A DNA stretch of 64,000 nucleotides, taken from NCBI GenBank assembly GCA_032209605.1, contig JASFXZ010000055.1, positions 1,054,001 through 1,118,000 on the forward strand, given 5' to 3'. The notes under the pieces are model-generated. The model ran no database searches, had not been told where the DNA came from, and worked only from the letters and a program-made list of their open reading frames with translations. Below are positions 22,621-35,844 of this stretch, in pieces. The stretch comes from Mactromeris polynyma. Its lineage: Eukaryota > Mollusca > Bivalvia > Venerida > Mactridae. Every line of letters begins with the position of its first letter. Positions within the stretch are counted from its first letter, which is position 1. The position numbers and the translations under genes are program-made.

Positions 22621-24719
22621 GAAATTTAACCCTGTGACAAGATAACTATAAAAGCAGTCACCTTTTCCGACAGATTTCCCCAGGCTTCAAGCATAATTAC
22701 AATGTATGTCATTCAGATAAGACATTTTCAAGCTTTATTTCCGAAAGAAATATGTACATAAGATACGTCGTCTATTTGCTGTTTAAGGTTAACACGACGT
22801 TAAATTGGTTTACCCCCTTCCTAGTATTTCCAATGATAGTTCAAAATATGTGAGGCCATTGTGCTGTTAAATATCTCGTAATGTCAACAAGTGTTGTCTG
22901 TTCCTTTGTACATATACCCATTCTTTTCACTTCGCTCTGCTTATCTGATTTAAAATCTGCAATAAAAGTAAAACAAACTGCAGATATATAAACTAGACTA
23001 TTGCATGATTGTCAAATAAATGGTTATTTGAGAGATAACTCGACCAGGCAAAAGTTTCCAATGCATCTTACCAGGGACTCCTTAGTGTCTCTTAATAACA
23101 GGCCTATTGTAACAGTTTGATTCGCGAGTTTTACTTATGTTAAGTGGCATTTACGGTACAAACATTCTTTACGTTAGTAAAATTCAGGTACTCTCCAGGG
23201 AGTATGTGAGTACCCAGCCGTTTAATTGTTGTAGACATGAGACTGAAACTATTTTTTGTCACTGCATGGTGTGTTTGTTGGCAGAGTGTTCTAAATCCGT
23301 TGTAAATGCTTTAACCTTGAAACGCCGAGGAATGTTGAAATTTCAGTGATAAAATAGAATTTGCGCTTGTTTCAATGATTTATCAGGGGAACAACCGCTG
23401 TCAATAAAACATGCCAAACGCTTTTTGCTTAGACAACCATCCCGGTTTGTATTGAATGGTATATCGTTATTAAGATTGGAACGTATAAACGCACTATATA
23501 TTTAATATAACTCATTTTACATAATTGTATGCTGGTATGAAGTTAGACTTTTCCATCAAACTGGTATCATATATATGAAAGACGACACATTTAGTGTTCA
23601 CCGTATTGAAACATATTCGGCGTTATACAAAATTGTTTCAAAATCGTGTCGTTATTGACCATGAAGCCAAGTTTAATGTTTAGAGATATCTAGGAATGCG
23701 CTCATGGTAACACAGTCTAACGCATTGCATTAAATTGTATGTTAAACTGTCATAAAATCTATGAACGTGAGTAGCAAATGGAATACCACAGGTGGGACTT
23801 GGGGTAATACAAGACTGAACAACAATTACATTACAGCATTACAATCTTACAGTTAACTGATCCACTGAAATAAGTAAAACAACATGTAAATATGTAGTCT
23901 TCGGTCCCAATCCTGTGTATCACAAACACAACACATCATTCAAATCATTAACTGAAAAGCAGTAATTACTTAAAATGTTGATTCCATTCTCCGTTAAATG
24001 TGATCTCGTTAGCTATTGGCGCTGATTAGCAAGAATGCGTTCGTCACCAAATTATTGTAATGATTTTGCCTCATTATTGTCATAACCCATACGCACTCTC
24101 ATTGTTATGATTATATGATATAACATCGGTCTTGTGTATTTACTATTGGATGCGCAAGTATCTGCTTATTATCGACGAGTGATTTTTGTGGGAGATTTGT
24201 ATTAGAGTAGCTAGTTTGACAAAACTAAACAACCATGTTAATGTTGGATATGGGTTGTTATTAAAATCTCGTTTAATGTGATCATAAAATTAAATATATA
24301 TATATACAGCATATACGTTCAGTATCTTGCGAACTTTGTTAAAAACATGGCGACGAATTTCATTTTGTTTATATGGAAAATATACATTTTGTTTCATCGA
24401 CTGCGGTAGTAACCGTTTTATTTCATTCTGCTTGTTTTCCATAAAAATGTATCCATTTTTTCTCTTCAATTCTTTTCGGGGATAATAAGAGAAACTGAGT
24501 TTAAGTGATTCACAGAAATGTTATGGCCACCTTTCAGAACACTCTCCAAATTACTAGTACCGTTTCCTTAGCCATTAAACTGACAATATACATGAAGTCA
24601 TTTTTGTTTTACGACTTTTCAATCGATTGTGGTTACCATACCATTTAGAGTGTACGTCATGAAGAGTATTTACTTCTAGCTCCACGCTATTAACAAGACA
24701 AACACGTACGCCTTACACA

Positions 24720-24950
24720 AACACATTATGGTTTCCTGATCGCTCTTGCTTTGTCTTTTAATTAACCTCATGACAGAACATTTAGTTAATCCAGCGGAAA
24801 GCAGGCAAGAATAGTTTCAGGCAGCTAATGTTCTCGGATATATGAAACTAATTATCATCTTCGTGAGCACATGTTTCTGTATTGGTGCCTAACTAGTACC
24901 AGTGGTAGTTTGTGAAGAAAATGAACTGAATCAACACAGACGTAGGTTGA
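24720..24950 (+). repeat. Diverged duplication, copy 2 (partner 19985-20215)
   Basis: This is the same series of landmarks as near 20.05 kb, 4.7 kb away and in the same orientation. No inverted ends or tail are visible, so it may be a segmental duplication or two copies of an unknown repeat. Confidence 0.65.
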
Positions 24951-25164
24951 ATATGAGAAGTCGTATTTATATAACGAATTCTTTTTTTATTGACACGACT
25001 TGGTAAATCAAGATGTACGCTGTCATTCAGTGCGCAGAAAATCGTGATAACAGGGAGTACATATTAAGACTTAGAAATTGACAATATGACTGTGATATAG
25101 ATATAATTATGTATACCAACAAGCGACGTGTGTTCCTCCCTTCATGTTCCTTCTCCCTATTTGT

Positions 25165-25260
25165 TTGTCTAGATCTGTCAGGGCTAGGCACTCTCGTCGT
25201 AAGGGTCGTGGGCTCGAACAACCTAGGGATCAATAAGAATACCGTTGGTATGTTCCCAAG
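25165..25260 (+). repeat. Weak tRNA-like stretch
   Basis: GGGCTAGGCACTCTCGTCG followed by GTCGTGGGCTCGAACAACC resembles the distal half of a SINE head with a B box. The A box is poor. Confidence 0.25.
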
Positions 25261-28200
25261 TCAGGACAATCAACCTTTAGTATTACAGTTAATAGGACAG
25301 GTCATTTCTATTTACCAAACTTGTTCGAAAGGTGTAAGGCATGTCAATTGTCTGTCAGCTACGTTAAAATTGTTTTTAATCTTGAACAAAAAACATAATT
25401 CAAAAGCTTGACATTTCTTGATGAAGCGAACATGTCTGATATTTATTTGGCAAACACGTCTGCATGAAGTTTATTACTCAGCAAAGTCGATCAAACATTT
25501 TCTTACATGTCAAAAGTTTGGTAAAACAGCCAAAGATATATGTGGATTTCGTGATTGATGATTTCAATGTTGTTGTTAATTTGTACGTACATAAGAGAAG
25601 GTGTATCTTTTAGTTTTGTGCTTCTTTTGTTACAAAGAATATTGCAGTCGAGCAGATAAAATACACACAGCAACACTAAAGGAACAAGGAAACTTAAAGA
25701 CCATAAACGGAACAACAACAAAGGCAAACGGACCACAATGCAAACTCTTAAAGCATGGGTGAAGGTGTGACTTTCGCAATGGATCGCAAAAAGCTTTTTT
25801 AGTGATTTTCTTCTCTGCCTTAAGCGCATAGCTGTATTTAGTTTATATATCGTCAATCGATTTTATTCGATACTTGTATGTGGTAAAATGTAACTTGATA
25901 GTAATAACAAAAGGCGAATAGCCTGCTTGTAAGGAACAGAAGCTGAATGTTATTGTCAGGAGGTTACAAAAATGGAAAGACAGATCTGAAAAGTTCCCAT
26001 TTCCGACCATTTCCTCATAACTCAAAGAATGTCATTGACACTGGTCAGTTATATACTCAAAACCACAAGTGACGATATTGACATATCAATTAATATATAA
26101 CCGTTACTGAACAAGGGAATGCCTTTAGCATGGTCTTCATTACTCGGTTTTATGTAATATACACAGGGCGAACTCCAATAGACTATTATGTCTGAAAAAT
26201 TGCAAATTTAGAGATAAAACCAAGTCCCAATTCTAACAATACGAATATCTGTAACATATAAAAGTAAGTGTCAATAATAATGAATGAGTCCGGGCTATTG
26301 GAATTTTTTATGGTACATAAATAAGATGAGAACACATGATTATGATTGCCAAAGATATGAAAGTTCATCTGTAAATGACGCAAAACAATTAATATCAGTA
26401 TGACTGAATATTACAAGTTAAGACACATTTACAAACATAGCATCCCCAAATGATATCTTTAGGAAGCAATTAACATAAGGAGTGAGTATGAAATAATACT
26501 GGTTCGGAGAAACAAAAAGCTCAAACAACAAGTAAACATGAACTGAAGCTTGGTATCAGACACAAACACTACAGTCTTGGAACTGTCAGTACAATTACTG
26601 TGGATGGGACAGTTTGACGGCATGTCAGTCTCACATGCATTCGTACAAATGTTTTCTCCATTCAAACAAATAGAAAATAAGTTTGTTTTCGAGAGGATAA
26701 TTTTCCGAAATACTGTCGATTTTTTAAATTATTCAGATCAATTATTGTATGTTTCTGGTTCTCCTTTTTATACAGTATATAAAATAACTCGATACAAATA
26801 TGTTTGAATATGAGCTTTAAAATTATTGAATTTGGATCTGACATGTACTATGTAACTATGACGTTATTTGATGTTAAATGCTTCTGTGTGATGCCCTTCA
26901 CCTACATGTCTAATATGTATTCGAATGCTTGCACTCACTTAGATAACGACGGGTTCTGATTTGGAAAAGTGAGAAAGAGGCTTTATGACGTAATAATAGG
27001 ATGCACACGTGGTTTCTTACGATGAAACAAACCTATTCAAAGAAGTGAGAAAAGTAGCACAGTCAATGCCTCATTAACAAAGTAGGACCTTCACAAACAG
27101 TTACCTTGGTAACGAATTAAAATTGTTAATAATAAATGAGGTGGGAAAACGAAATAGAACCACGAAGTAAATGCACAACTATGAAGTAGATGTACACAGA
27201 ACAACTGAGGGGTACTTGATGCGTAGCTTTGCCATGGTTTTATTGGCTTGATGTTATCAACTTCTCCACCTTATGATCTGACAATGAGAGATGAGATAAT
27301 GTACAGATAATTACACATACATGTAAAGGCTGAAATCATTTGTCATTGGTATGCAATTATTGTCAGTTATTATATATCATGAGATTCAACATTAAATCCA
27401 TTCCGGCATGATATTGTAGGAATGGATCGCTTAATTAGGACCTAAGACAAGTAGTTAAAGCAAGAAAGAAAAGCGCAGGAATTCGTATTTTATTTGTAGA
27501 ATATCATTCATTTAATTGATGTCAAGGATTGTCAATCAAGGAATGGACCAGGATTTGAATTTGTGAAATAATGGGAAACTATGATACGGATATTTGTAAA
27601 ACCGTTACGTAACGATGAACAACAGACACTATCGGATGCATTGTAACAGTAATATAACACAATTGCAGTCTGAAAAGCTTTACAATTTATGCTCAGTACA
27701 TTTAAAAACGCACATTTTTGTCCTGTGAAATGTTTGTAAAGTGTCATTTCATTGCATTTTGAAACTTATTTTATATGAAAATTGAGTGTAAAAGGGATAC
27801 AGCGTACATGTTGTACACACATGGAATAGTATTGTGTAAGTCATTTTCTTGTTTTCCTATGTAAGTCCAGAAAATCTGTATGGTGCGTTTTTAAAATGTA
27901 CCGAGTATAATTCAAGTAAACGTAACCTTGAAATTGGTAAAATGCAGCTAAATCTCATACTCTGTCAATATGTCTATCATAACATGCGAGTTTATAAAAT
28001 ACACTGTTAAATACTGCGTTATTACTCGGTGTTACGATGACATATTGCATTCAACTATCAGTTATATTAGCACAAATTTACAGAAGTATTTCCTCGAAAT
28101 TCAATACAATGTAAACTACAAGTTTCTTCCCAATCTAAACCTTATTTTTATACACATAACATCAGTGAGAATAATCCAGGTAATAAGTGTAAATACAATA

Positions 28201-28269
28201 TGGAGTCTTGATTTCTGCTTAATATTTGCAAACATGCAGTCACTCGGAAAATTATCCAATATAACGTTA

Positions 28270-28595
28270 GTTTTCTAGTCGCTTCATGAAAATAAACAAT
28301 AAAAAGCAGTGAGAGAAGTACAGCGTTCAAACTGTTCCATACTGGACATTCTTAGACGTATTGTACGCTTTTAGACAAAAATACTCAGCGAGTGTTTATG
28401 GAAAATATTTCATACAAGCACACAGAGAAAGTATTTTACCGATATAAGTTAAGACTACAAGTGATTGGCAATATGATACGGAGTTAAGCGTAATGAATGA
28501 TATACTAATCATCGTATAGTTTGAATTGTACAACTTTTAAACAAGACATCGGGTATGCATCAGTAGTACTTATAACTCAAGATTTACGATCCGTG
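28270..28595 (+). promoter_or_regulatory. Conserved upstream block of first exon A
   Basis: Several stretches here match the 300 bp before first exon B in order: TTCATGAAAATAAACAATAAAA, CAGCGAGTGTTTATGGA, AGCACA, TTACCGATAT and AGTTAAG. Both first exons therefore were copied together with upstream DNA, which would carry the core promoter or 5' untranslated region. No clear TATA box was fixed. The regulatory role is inferred from the duplication only. Confidence 0.45.
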
Positions 28596-28744
28596 ATGGA
28601 TTTAATGTGGGCTTGGAAAATTGTTTGTGTTTTCATGGATCTACTTTCATATTTATTTTCGTGTTTTAGGATTAAAGCACGTGACGATATAGAGGATGAT
28701 ATCGTACAAAATAAGATTAGAAAACACAACCGTGATTACTTTAT
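28596..28744 (+). CDS. PRMT6-like gene, first coding exon A (N-terminal hydrophobic segment)
   Basis: The frame runs from the ATG at 28596 for 49 codons plus two bases and meets a strong donor (GTAAGT at 28745). Residues 5-24 (WAWKIVCVFMDLLSYLFSCF) are largely hydrophobic and are followed by basic RIKAR, then an acidic stretch, then IRKHNRDYF. The end supplies the start of the PRMT motif YFxSY, whose last residues come from the exon at 49938; the two leftover bases plus the first base there make one codon (Met). I chose this ATG because the homology with exon B (36149) starts here; an in-frame ATG 25 codons upstream is not conserved. The hydrophobic part could anchor the enzyme to a membrane, with the basic flank favouring a cytosolic catalytic domain. 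Linkage to the later exons rests on phase, motif and order, not on a transcript. Confidence 0.65.
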
Positions 28745-29225
28745 GTAAGTTTTTTTAATCTTATGTGTGTCATAAATCCTGATATTGAGGAATATTAGAG
28801 ACGTTTTTGTAAACGAATGTGGATTAATGGGGACTTTATGTGAATTTCACAGTACGTAACTTCCCATACATACACCAAGACCCAAGTTATCATATGGAAT
28901 ACAGGTCCAAGAATCATTTTATCTTTAATATATGTTCTCTTGAATTCATAACATTCTAAGATATCACTTAAGCTAATGGAACTGTTTATCTTTAGAAAGT
29001 ATGTTTTCCTTGATTGTAAATTAATCTTATCTCATGAAAAAGTAAGTGTTTTTTTACCCAAGAACTGTTATATGAAACTAAACATATGTAAAATATTTAC
29101 TTCACGTCAGGTATGTTCAGTCAACTCACTGATGACAAATCGCATAAAGTTCTGTCTACAGTGTTTGTTTTGTATTTTACGAACATTATCTGTTGCAAGG
29201 TTTTGTCACGTTGATAAAACATATA

Positions 29226-29334
29226 CAGTATAACCTCGATAATAAGACCACCCTTGATTCCCTTGAAAATCGGTCTTTATATTGAGGTGGTCGTAATATT
29301 GAGGTTGAATAAATATCAAAACAGTGAAAATAGA
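29226..29334 (+). mobile_element. MITE fragment related to 35350-35528
   Basis: It begins CAGTATAACCTCGATAATAA after TA and contains GACCACC, GGTCTTTATATTGAGGTGG and ATATTGAGGTT, matching the left two thirds of the complete copy at 35.35 kb through CAAAACAGTG. The right terminal repeat is missing. Confidence 0.65.
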
Positions 29335-29517
29335 CAGCCAACGTAAGTGATCGGTGTTCTATGCACTCTTGTCATGGCAAGACTATGGGTAGCATATACT
29401 TCCTTATTCTTACAAATCAATATTTAAAGGAAAGGTTTACACTTAATGAGTTTGATTATGTTTTATCATGCGTCTTTCTAGCAACATTATGCGTTCCATC
29501 TCTATCTTCATTTCCAA

Positions 29518-29810
29518 GGTTACCGCTTGGTTAGCTTTGTGGGTAAAGCGTTCGGTTGGTAATCTGCAGGTCGTAGGTTCGTAACTCGGACGAGGTGTTG
29601 GTTCTTCTGTTGCAATTTGTCTGAAGATATTGCATCCAAGAAATTTGGTTCCACCTGTGAACTTTGATTTAAGTGGAGAAGTTGTCACTTCCTAACGGAG
29701 GGCTGAATAGTTCTGGTTGGTAACCCAGGAGCACTTGTTGGTAACCCAGGAGCACTTGTTAGTTTAACTGACCGCAGTAATAAACTGAAATACTGTTGAA
29801 AGACGGTGTA
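29518..29810 (+). repeat. tRNA-derived SINE (copy B) with two units of the 3' segment
   Basis: The head has TGGTTAGCTTTGTGGG and the B box GTCGTAGGTTCGTAACTC. The 3' region has GGTTGGTAACCCAGGAGCAC, present nearly twice (29715-29760), then TTTAACTGACCGC and AACTGAAATACTGTTGAAAG. The partial duplication is an early stage of the array at 58.7-60.0 kb. Confidence 0.75.
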
Positions 29811-31084
29811 AGGCGCGACTCAAACATCATATATAAGGGTACCAATTCTATTGTTTGATGTTTTGTAGTATTGTATTGGTGGATAAATACATGTATGGTC
29901 GTATATGTTATTTTTTCAACGTTAGCTAATTTTACTTTTACGTCAGCGGCATGAATATTTGAGAATATACAAGTAAATTGCCAGCTTTATATGCCGTCAA
30001 ACTACTTTAAGAATTGCTACAACATAATTTATTACACACGTTGTAATGTCGTTATATGTCGCTAAATTCATTCTCATGTTTCTCTTCACGAGACTAAAAT
30101 AAATTAATATATAATAGTTGTACAATCCTGTGTTCTTCCCTACTAGTTCTTTATACAAGTTTTAATTTACCATTTATGTACAGGTAACCGGCATACACAT
30201 TCAGCCATTTAGCCATTCAAATTTACTTGGTTGTTTGCGTAGGTGGGCATTGTCTTGTGAATTTGGTATATTCACGCTGCACTTTCTCAGTTTGGTTGAA
30301 CGTCAAGCTGTTGTAATATGTGACAGCTTTATGGCATTGTTTGCCATACGCTAATATAGATACTGGACAACCACTTATCACCATTATACCTACTCTCTTT
30401 TAGCATCGGGCGCTGTGAATGTAATGGTTGTACAATCAAAGCGCTGTGTGGGAGCGTACTTTATACATTACTGATAATAATTGATATATTGTTTTGTGGT
30501 AAAACAGCATAAAAATAGAAACAAAATGAGGATTCAAAAGAAAATGTTTATGCTTAAAATGACTTTTGGAATAACTATCTTTGGAATTTTAGTTAAAGTA
30601 AACATGATAATGTCATATAATATTTTGCTCGTAATGATTTCGTTCTGAAATACAATACCGAGAAATTACACTATTCTTCGCCATTGGTACTGCAAATAAC
30701 GTGATAATTTCAAAGCAATTTTTTTATTATATGCAATTTGTTTAAACTCTCAGAAGGAAGCAAAACATTGAGATGAAATTTCCATTTTGTTTATTTAGTC
30801 AAATTGATATTGGTTTAATAAATTAATACATGAGAAATACATTAGCCACAAAGATCATTATTTCATGGAAATATAATATGCATCACACCATACACAATCC
30901 TTTAATCATCATAGGTATTCTATATTAATGTTTTTCCTACAACTACTCACATACACTACGCATTTTAATTGAATGTTATAAGGTGTGTGATTCATATTAA
31001 TAAGTAAGGCACACTTGGTTGCAATTTTATGCACATAATTTGACAGATATTGTCAGAGGTGGCAACTTCTGTTCAGTTTTGACT

Positions 31085-32600
31085 ATGTTTGATATACATA
31101 AGGGATTCGGTTGGTACAGGGAACACCACAATCGAAAGACAATAGTTTTCCTCACAGCTATCAGGGAAACATCAGCCAGACAATGATTTCCCAGACATAT
31201 ATCAGGGAAACGTCAGCCAGTAAATGGTTTCCCACACAAATATCAGGGAAACATCAGCAATATAATGGTTTCCCACACATATATCAGGGAAACATAAGCA
31301 ATACAATGGTTTCCCAAACAAATATCAGGGAAACATCAGCAAGACAATGGTTTCCCACATATATCAGGGAAATATCAGCATGACAATGGTTCCCCACACA
31401 GATATCAGGGACACATCTTAAAGATAATGGTTTCCCACACATATATCAGGGAAACATCAGCAAGACAATGGTTTCCCACATATATCAGGGAAACATCAGC
31501 AAGACAATGGTTTCCCACACATATATCAGGGACACATCTTAAAGATAATGGTTTCCCACACATATATCAGGGAAACATCAGCAAGACAATGGTTTCCCAC
31601 ATATATCAGGGAAACATCAGCAAGACAATGGTTTCCCACATATATCAGGGAAACATCAGCAAGATAATGGTTTCCCACACATATATCAGGGAAACATCAG
31701 CAAGACAATGGTTTCCCACATATATCAGGGAAACATAAGCAAGACAATGGTTCCCCACACAGATATCAGGGACACATCTTAAAGATAATGGTTTCCCACA
31801 CATATATCAGGGAAACATCAGCAAGACAATGGTTTCCCACATATATCAGGGAAACATCAGCAAGACAATGGTATCCCACATATATCAGGGAAACATCAGC
31901 AAGACAATGGTTTCTTACACAAATATCAGGGACACATCAGCATGACAATGGTTTCTTACACAAATATCAGGGAAACATCAGCAAGACAATGGTTTCTTAC
32001 ACATATATCAGGGACACATCAGCATGACAATGGTTTCTTACACAAATATCAGGGAAACATCAGCAAGACAATGGTTTCCCACATATATCAGGGAAATATC
32101 AGCATGACAATGGTTCCCCACACAGATATCAGGGACACATCTTAAAGATAATGGTTTCCCACACATATATCAGGGAAACATAAGCAAGACAATGGTTCCC
32201 CACACAGATATCAGGGACACATCTTAAAGATAATGGTTTCCCACACAAATATCAGGGAAACATCAGCAAGACAATGGTTTCCCACATATATCAGGGAAAT
32301 ATCAGCATGACAATGGTTCCCCACACAGATATCAGGGACACATCTTAAAGATAATGGTTTCCCACACATACATCAGGGAAACATCAGCAAGACAATTGTT
32401 TCCCACATATATCAGGGAAACATCAGCAAGACAATGGTTTCTTACATAAATATCAGGGAAACATCAGCATGACAATGGTTTACCACACAGATACCAGGGA
32501 AACAACAGCATCAGCAAGACAACAAGTTGAGAGGGTTTAAGGGCATATTAGACTGATTTCCTCAACTATTCTAAGTAGGAGAAGGAGCAAGCAAAACGGG
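31085..32600 (+). repeat. 39-41-bp minisatellite, about 35 units, inside dispersed repeat Y
   Basis: The array (about 31125-32515) has units like GACAATGGTTTCCCACACAT followed by ATATCAGGGAAACATCAGCAA. Two-base length variants (CACATATATC against CACACATATATC) and a diverged unit (GGACACATCTTAAAGATAAT) recur in register, giving irregular higher-order blocks. The left flank (GGTACAGGGAACACCACA) and right flank (TTGAGAGGGTTTAAGGGCATA) match single-unit copies of repeat Y near 39.3 and 51.9 kb. Open frames here are repeat artefacts. Confidence 0.95.
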
Positions 32601-34407
32601 GGAAATGGATACATTATAGGACAAGCTTAGAAAACATGTTGGTCACAAGACGAAATATAGAGGATGAAAACGAACATTAAGTAGGAACAAAAAAGCATAT
32701 AAAGAGAAGGAGAATTAAAATTCTATAAATTATAAAACATAAAATGGAATACTAATCACATAACGGATTACAGTTGCAGAAATGTCCGTAGAAGAACTTG
32801 AGGTTTAAATCGATTTAACGACCAGCTAATCTCAAACATAACAGTGGTCATTAATTTCCAACATACACACATAAATTGATTAAGTTGGCAGTAAAAAAAT
32901 CCTTAAAAGCTATTAACCGTTACGCACAATACTACAAACCATAAATATTGAAGTGACTAAGTAAACAAAAAGCCCTATTGTTTATGTCTCTTTGTTCTAT
33001 TGGGATTACTGTGCCGTTTGTTTGTGGCATTTGCTACTCGACTTTATCATCCATTTTTACAAAAATATCGACAAAGACCGGACGGATAGCCAATACTCGT
33101 TCCTATGCAATTGTAATAAAAGTTGTTTAATTTTGCAAAGAAGTGTAGAATTTGTCTCTGCGAAAACGCCAGCCTAATGTATTCAACTACAAACGCTAAT
33201 ACTTTTAGATAAACGCTTATTTTTGCAGCGTGACATTTTATACAACTTAAATTCTACAATGAATTAGTGTTTATTGATACAACTATCGTAACTCAAACAC
33301 GTACATGTGATCAATCCACGTTAATATCCACAACACGTTAAATTTAAATTCTTTACAATACTCATTTTAAATTAATAAACCTTAGGTAATATTTGTGGAA
33401 TTGCATTTAATTGTTTGTTATTTAAGATCTCCATATCACCATCTTTAACTGCGCAAACATTGTGCTATTGTTAATAATTTCCTCCCATAGTGTAGTTAAA
33501 TTGTTTGCCATTCCCCTTCTTGCTTGTTTGTATCTCAAACCAGGTTCCATTCATCTGTTATATAGTTTAATTGTTTTTTGAATATTTTTTCTATTCCCAT
33601 GTTTTAAAGCTTTACTATTTAACCCTTCCAAATTATCTATTTACTGTCTAGATGAAGGATCTGATTGGTTGTTTAGTATGGTGTATGTGATATACCCTTG
33701 CCTACTCTTAAATTGGTGCATGTTTTAAATTTCCAAAGCTAAATCGTTTATATTAAATGAAAGATAAAATGTGTAAAGGGGGAATCGGACATATAATGTA
33801 TCGATCGTCACGACACCTGTACAAAACATTACTCTAAACGAAGCCTTCCCAATACCCATGGACTCGGTTCTTAGCGCCGTCTTTGTTGTAGCTATAATAA
33901 TAAAAGTAAAGGTCGAGTATAAATGTAATAAGCATAGTTATCCCAAAAGCAAAAGGAGACATGAACATATAAACATATTTAACAGATAAAGGCAATTACA
34001 ACTTAACAAATGTTATAGAAAATCATATTTCATGTAATGGATAAAAGTTTACTAATATCTAAAAGACTATTTTCTTTATCGTAGGCGAAAGAAAATTTAT
34101 GAGCATTAAGAAATCAACAGCATGGAATAGAAAGTTAATTACAATGTACTGAATGTATAAAACGGGCGTCAGAGATTTAATAAGATATTAACAGAAACAT
34201 GATTGTACAGTACATTTGGAGAAGGAAGTTGTTGAAATATTGGGAGAGTTTGAAGAGTTATTGAAGTTAAAAACTCATTACTGACTTCACACGAGCGAGT
34301 GTAACAAACACGTCAGCTCATTGTTCAGCTTGTTTCTTATAATTTGAAACTCGCCTCATTTTTCAAACACGTCTTGCTTCTCTATTACCATTTAAAAATT
34401 AAGCTCG
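32601..34407. other. AT-rich intronic or intergenic DNA, nothing recognised
   Basis: Only short open frames without motifs were seen. Confidence 0.4.
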
Positions 34408-34650
34408 TCCGGATGACTCACTTGGTAGACCACTCGACTGCCATGGAGGTTGTAGGTTCAAATCTCATGTGAGTTGTATGTTCTCCTTGATATTTTGGTT
34501 GAATATAATATGCCCAAAGTCATATGCGCCCACTATAGGTTCGTACGGGGAACTTGTCCGTACTTTGAGGGATACCGATTAGTACTGGCTGGTAACCATG
34601 GGACACGGGTTATGTCAACTGACTGAAAAAATAGGGTAAACTTCACTATA
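34408..34650 (+). repeat. tRNA-derived SINE (copy C)
   Basis: The head contains GATGACTCACTTGGTAGACC (A box) and GTTGTAGGTTCAAATCTC (B box). The body ends with TTAGTACTGGCTGGTAACC, a single copy of the 3' segment, then GTCAACTGACTGAAA. Confidence 0.75.
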
Positions 34651-35330
34651 CAAACAGTAAAAAAAATTAATTACGTTTTGGTCGAGCAATTCCTCATCAA
34701 AGATCGTTTATGTAAACATTTCTGTACGTTCAAACTGTAAATACAAGCGTATTTTGCTTGCGTCACAAAGTATCAAGAAATGGTTTCATTAGCAACTTAT
34801 CACGTTATGTAAATATTTCCGGGAATGACTATATTGTACGCAGTGTACTCACCGTCACGGTGTAGGGTCAAAGATACCATACTATATATTTTCGTGTCGA
34901 ATTCAGGGCTAAGGTTGGTAGGTGCTCGGCATGGAATGTAGTCATTTCGGGAAATATGTCAACCTCGTATTTGTGGTCTTACTAACGCTTTAGTCTTAAT
35001 CACATACATAAAGCGAATAATTTGCTGTTAATGGATGAACCCTATGTATGACCTCGGTACTTAGCTGGTTTAAATAATTAATTCCATATGTTTCCAGGTT
35101 AACGATAACGAATTTGTAAGTTACGACACTTAGCTGGTTGCAGGATAAAATCTATTTGCGCGTGACTTACAGAAATATGTTGTCTCAGACTATTATCAAT
35201 GAACTGACATAAAAAGTTGGAACCATTTCCTATTATTTTCAGTTAGGAGAAGCTGAAAATAAGGTATTTTAAAGAGCTGCCTGTAGACGGTCAATATTTA
35301 TCACAAGATTGGCTGTATTGCTAATAACGT

Positions 35331-35350
35331 GTATGTATGTATGTATGTAC
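35331..35350. repeat. GTAT microsatellite
   Basis: About five GTAT units abut the left end of the MITE that follows. Confidence 0.7.
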
Positions 35351-35528
35351 AGTAAAACCTCAATAATAAGACCACAATGGGATGGTTGAAAATTGGTCTT
35401 AACATTGAGGTGGTCTTAATATTGAGGTTATATAAAGAGCAAAACAGTGCTAATGGACTTGAAAATATTGTGTTCGTAATTTTGAGGTGGTCTTATTTTT
35501 GAGGTGGTCTTTAAGTGAGGTTTTACTA
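35350..35528. mobile_element. MITE of about 180 bp, TA-flanked, with nested inverted repeats
   Basis: The left end CAGTAAAACCTCAATAATAA and right end (reverse complement TAGTAAAACCTCACTTAAAG) form the terminal repeats. Inside, GGTCTTAACATTGAGGTGG and several relatives of AAGACCAC/GTGGTCTT repeat the end motif in both orientations. It is probably a pogo/Tigger-like non-autonomous element, from the CAGT start and TA flank. It lies about 620 bp upstream of first exon B. Confidence 0.7.
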
Positions 35529-35844
35529 TATATATCAACGAAGAGCATTCCAAAAGAAATGATATGGCATTCAATTATTTTGAAATCATCTGTAATGATG
35601 GGTCACTTCCTTCTTATTAATTCAAACCATACCCAGTCATTAACACCAAAGTTGTTATTATGTTAATGTATCGTTGGAAAACATGTTTATATACATGTGT
35701 ACATACCAATAATTGCTCTCACAGGGCACTAGCATCAACCTTATTATATTTCCATGATCTATACTTTACATGGACATTGGTTTATCACTCGTAAACACAC
35801 AGAAATGTTCCGTTAAAACACAAGCGCACTACGATATCACTAAC

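Larger units (their letters stand above)
16740..28269. other. Large AT-rich region with no recognised gene
   Basis: Many short open frames of 60-117 codons occur on both strands, none with a domain, splice context or homologue I recognise. Exceptions listed separately are the diverged duplication at 19985-20215/24720-24950, a tRNA-like stretch near 25.17 kb and a weak coding candidate near 22.4 kb. The region lies upstream of the PRMT6-like gene and could hold its distal regulatory sequence or 5' untranslated exons. Confidence 0.4.
28745..31084. other. Intronic or intergenic AT-rich DNA between the two first exons
   Basis: Apart from the MITE fragment and SINE copy B listed separately, no exon-like sequence related to PRMT was found. 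There is no second exon close to first exon A, so A would have to splice over exon B to reach 49938. Confidence 0.45.

Noticed and set aside
31111..32145. Open frames in the 31-32 kb array as a repeat protein
   Set aside because: Two-base length variants break the frame repeatedly; explained by the minisatellite.
31085..32600. CRISPR array
   Set aside because: Adjacent units are directly joined with no unique spacers, and the window is eukaryotic.
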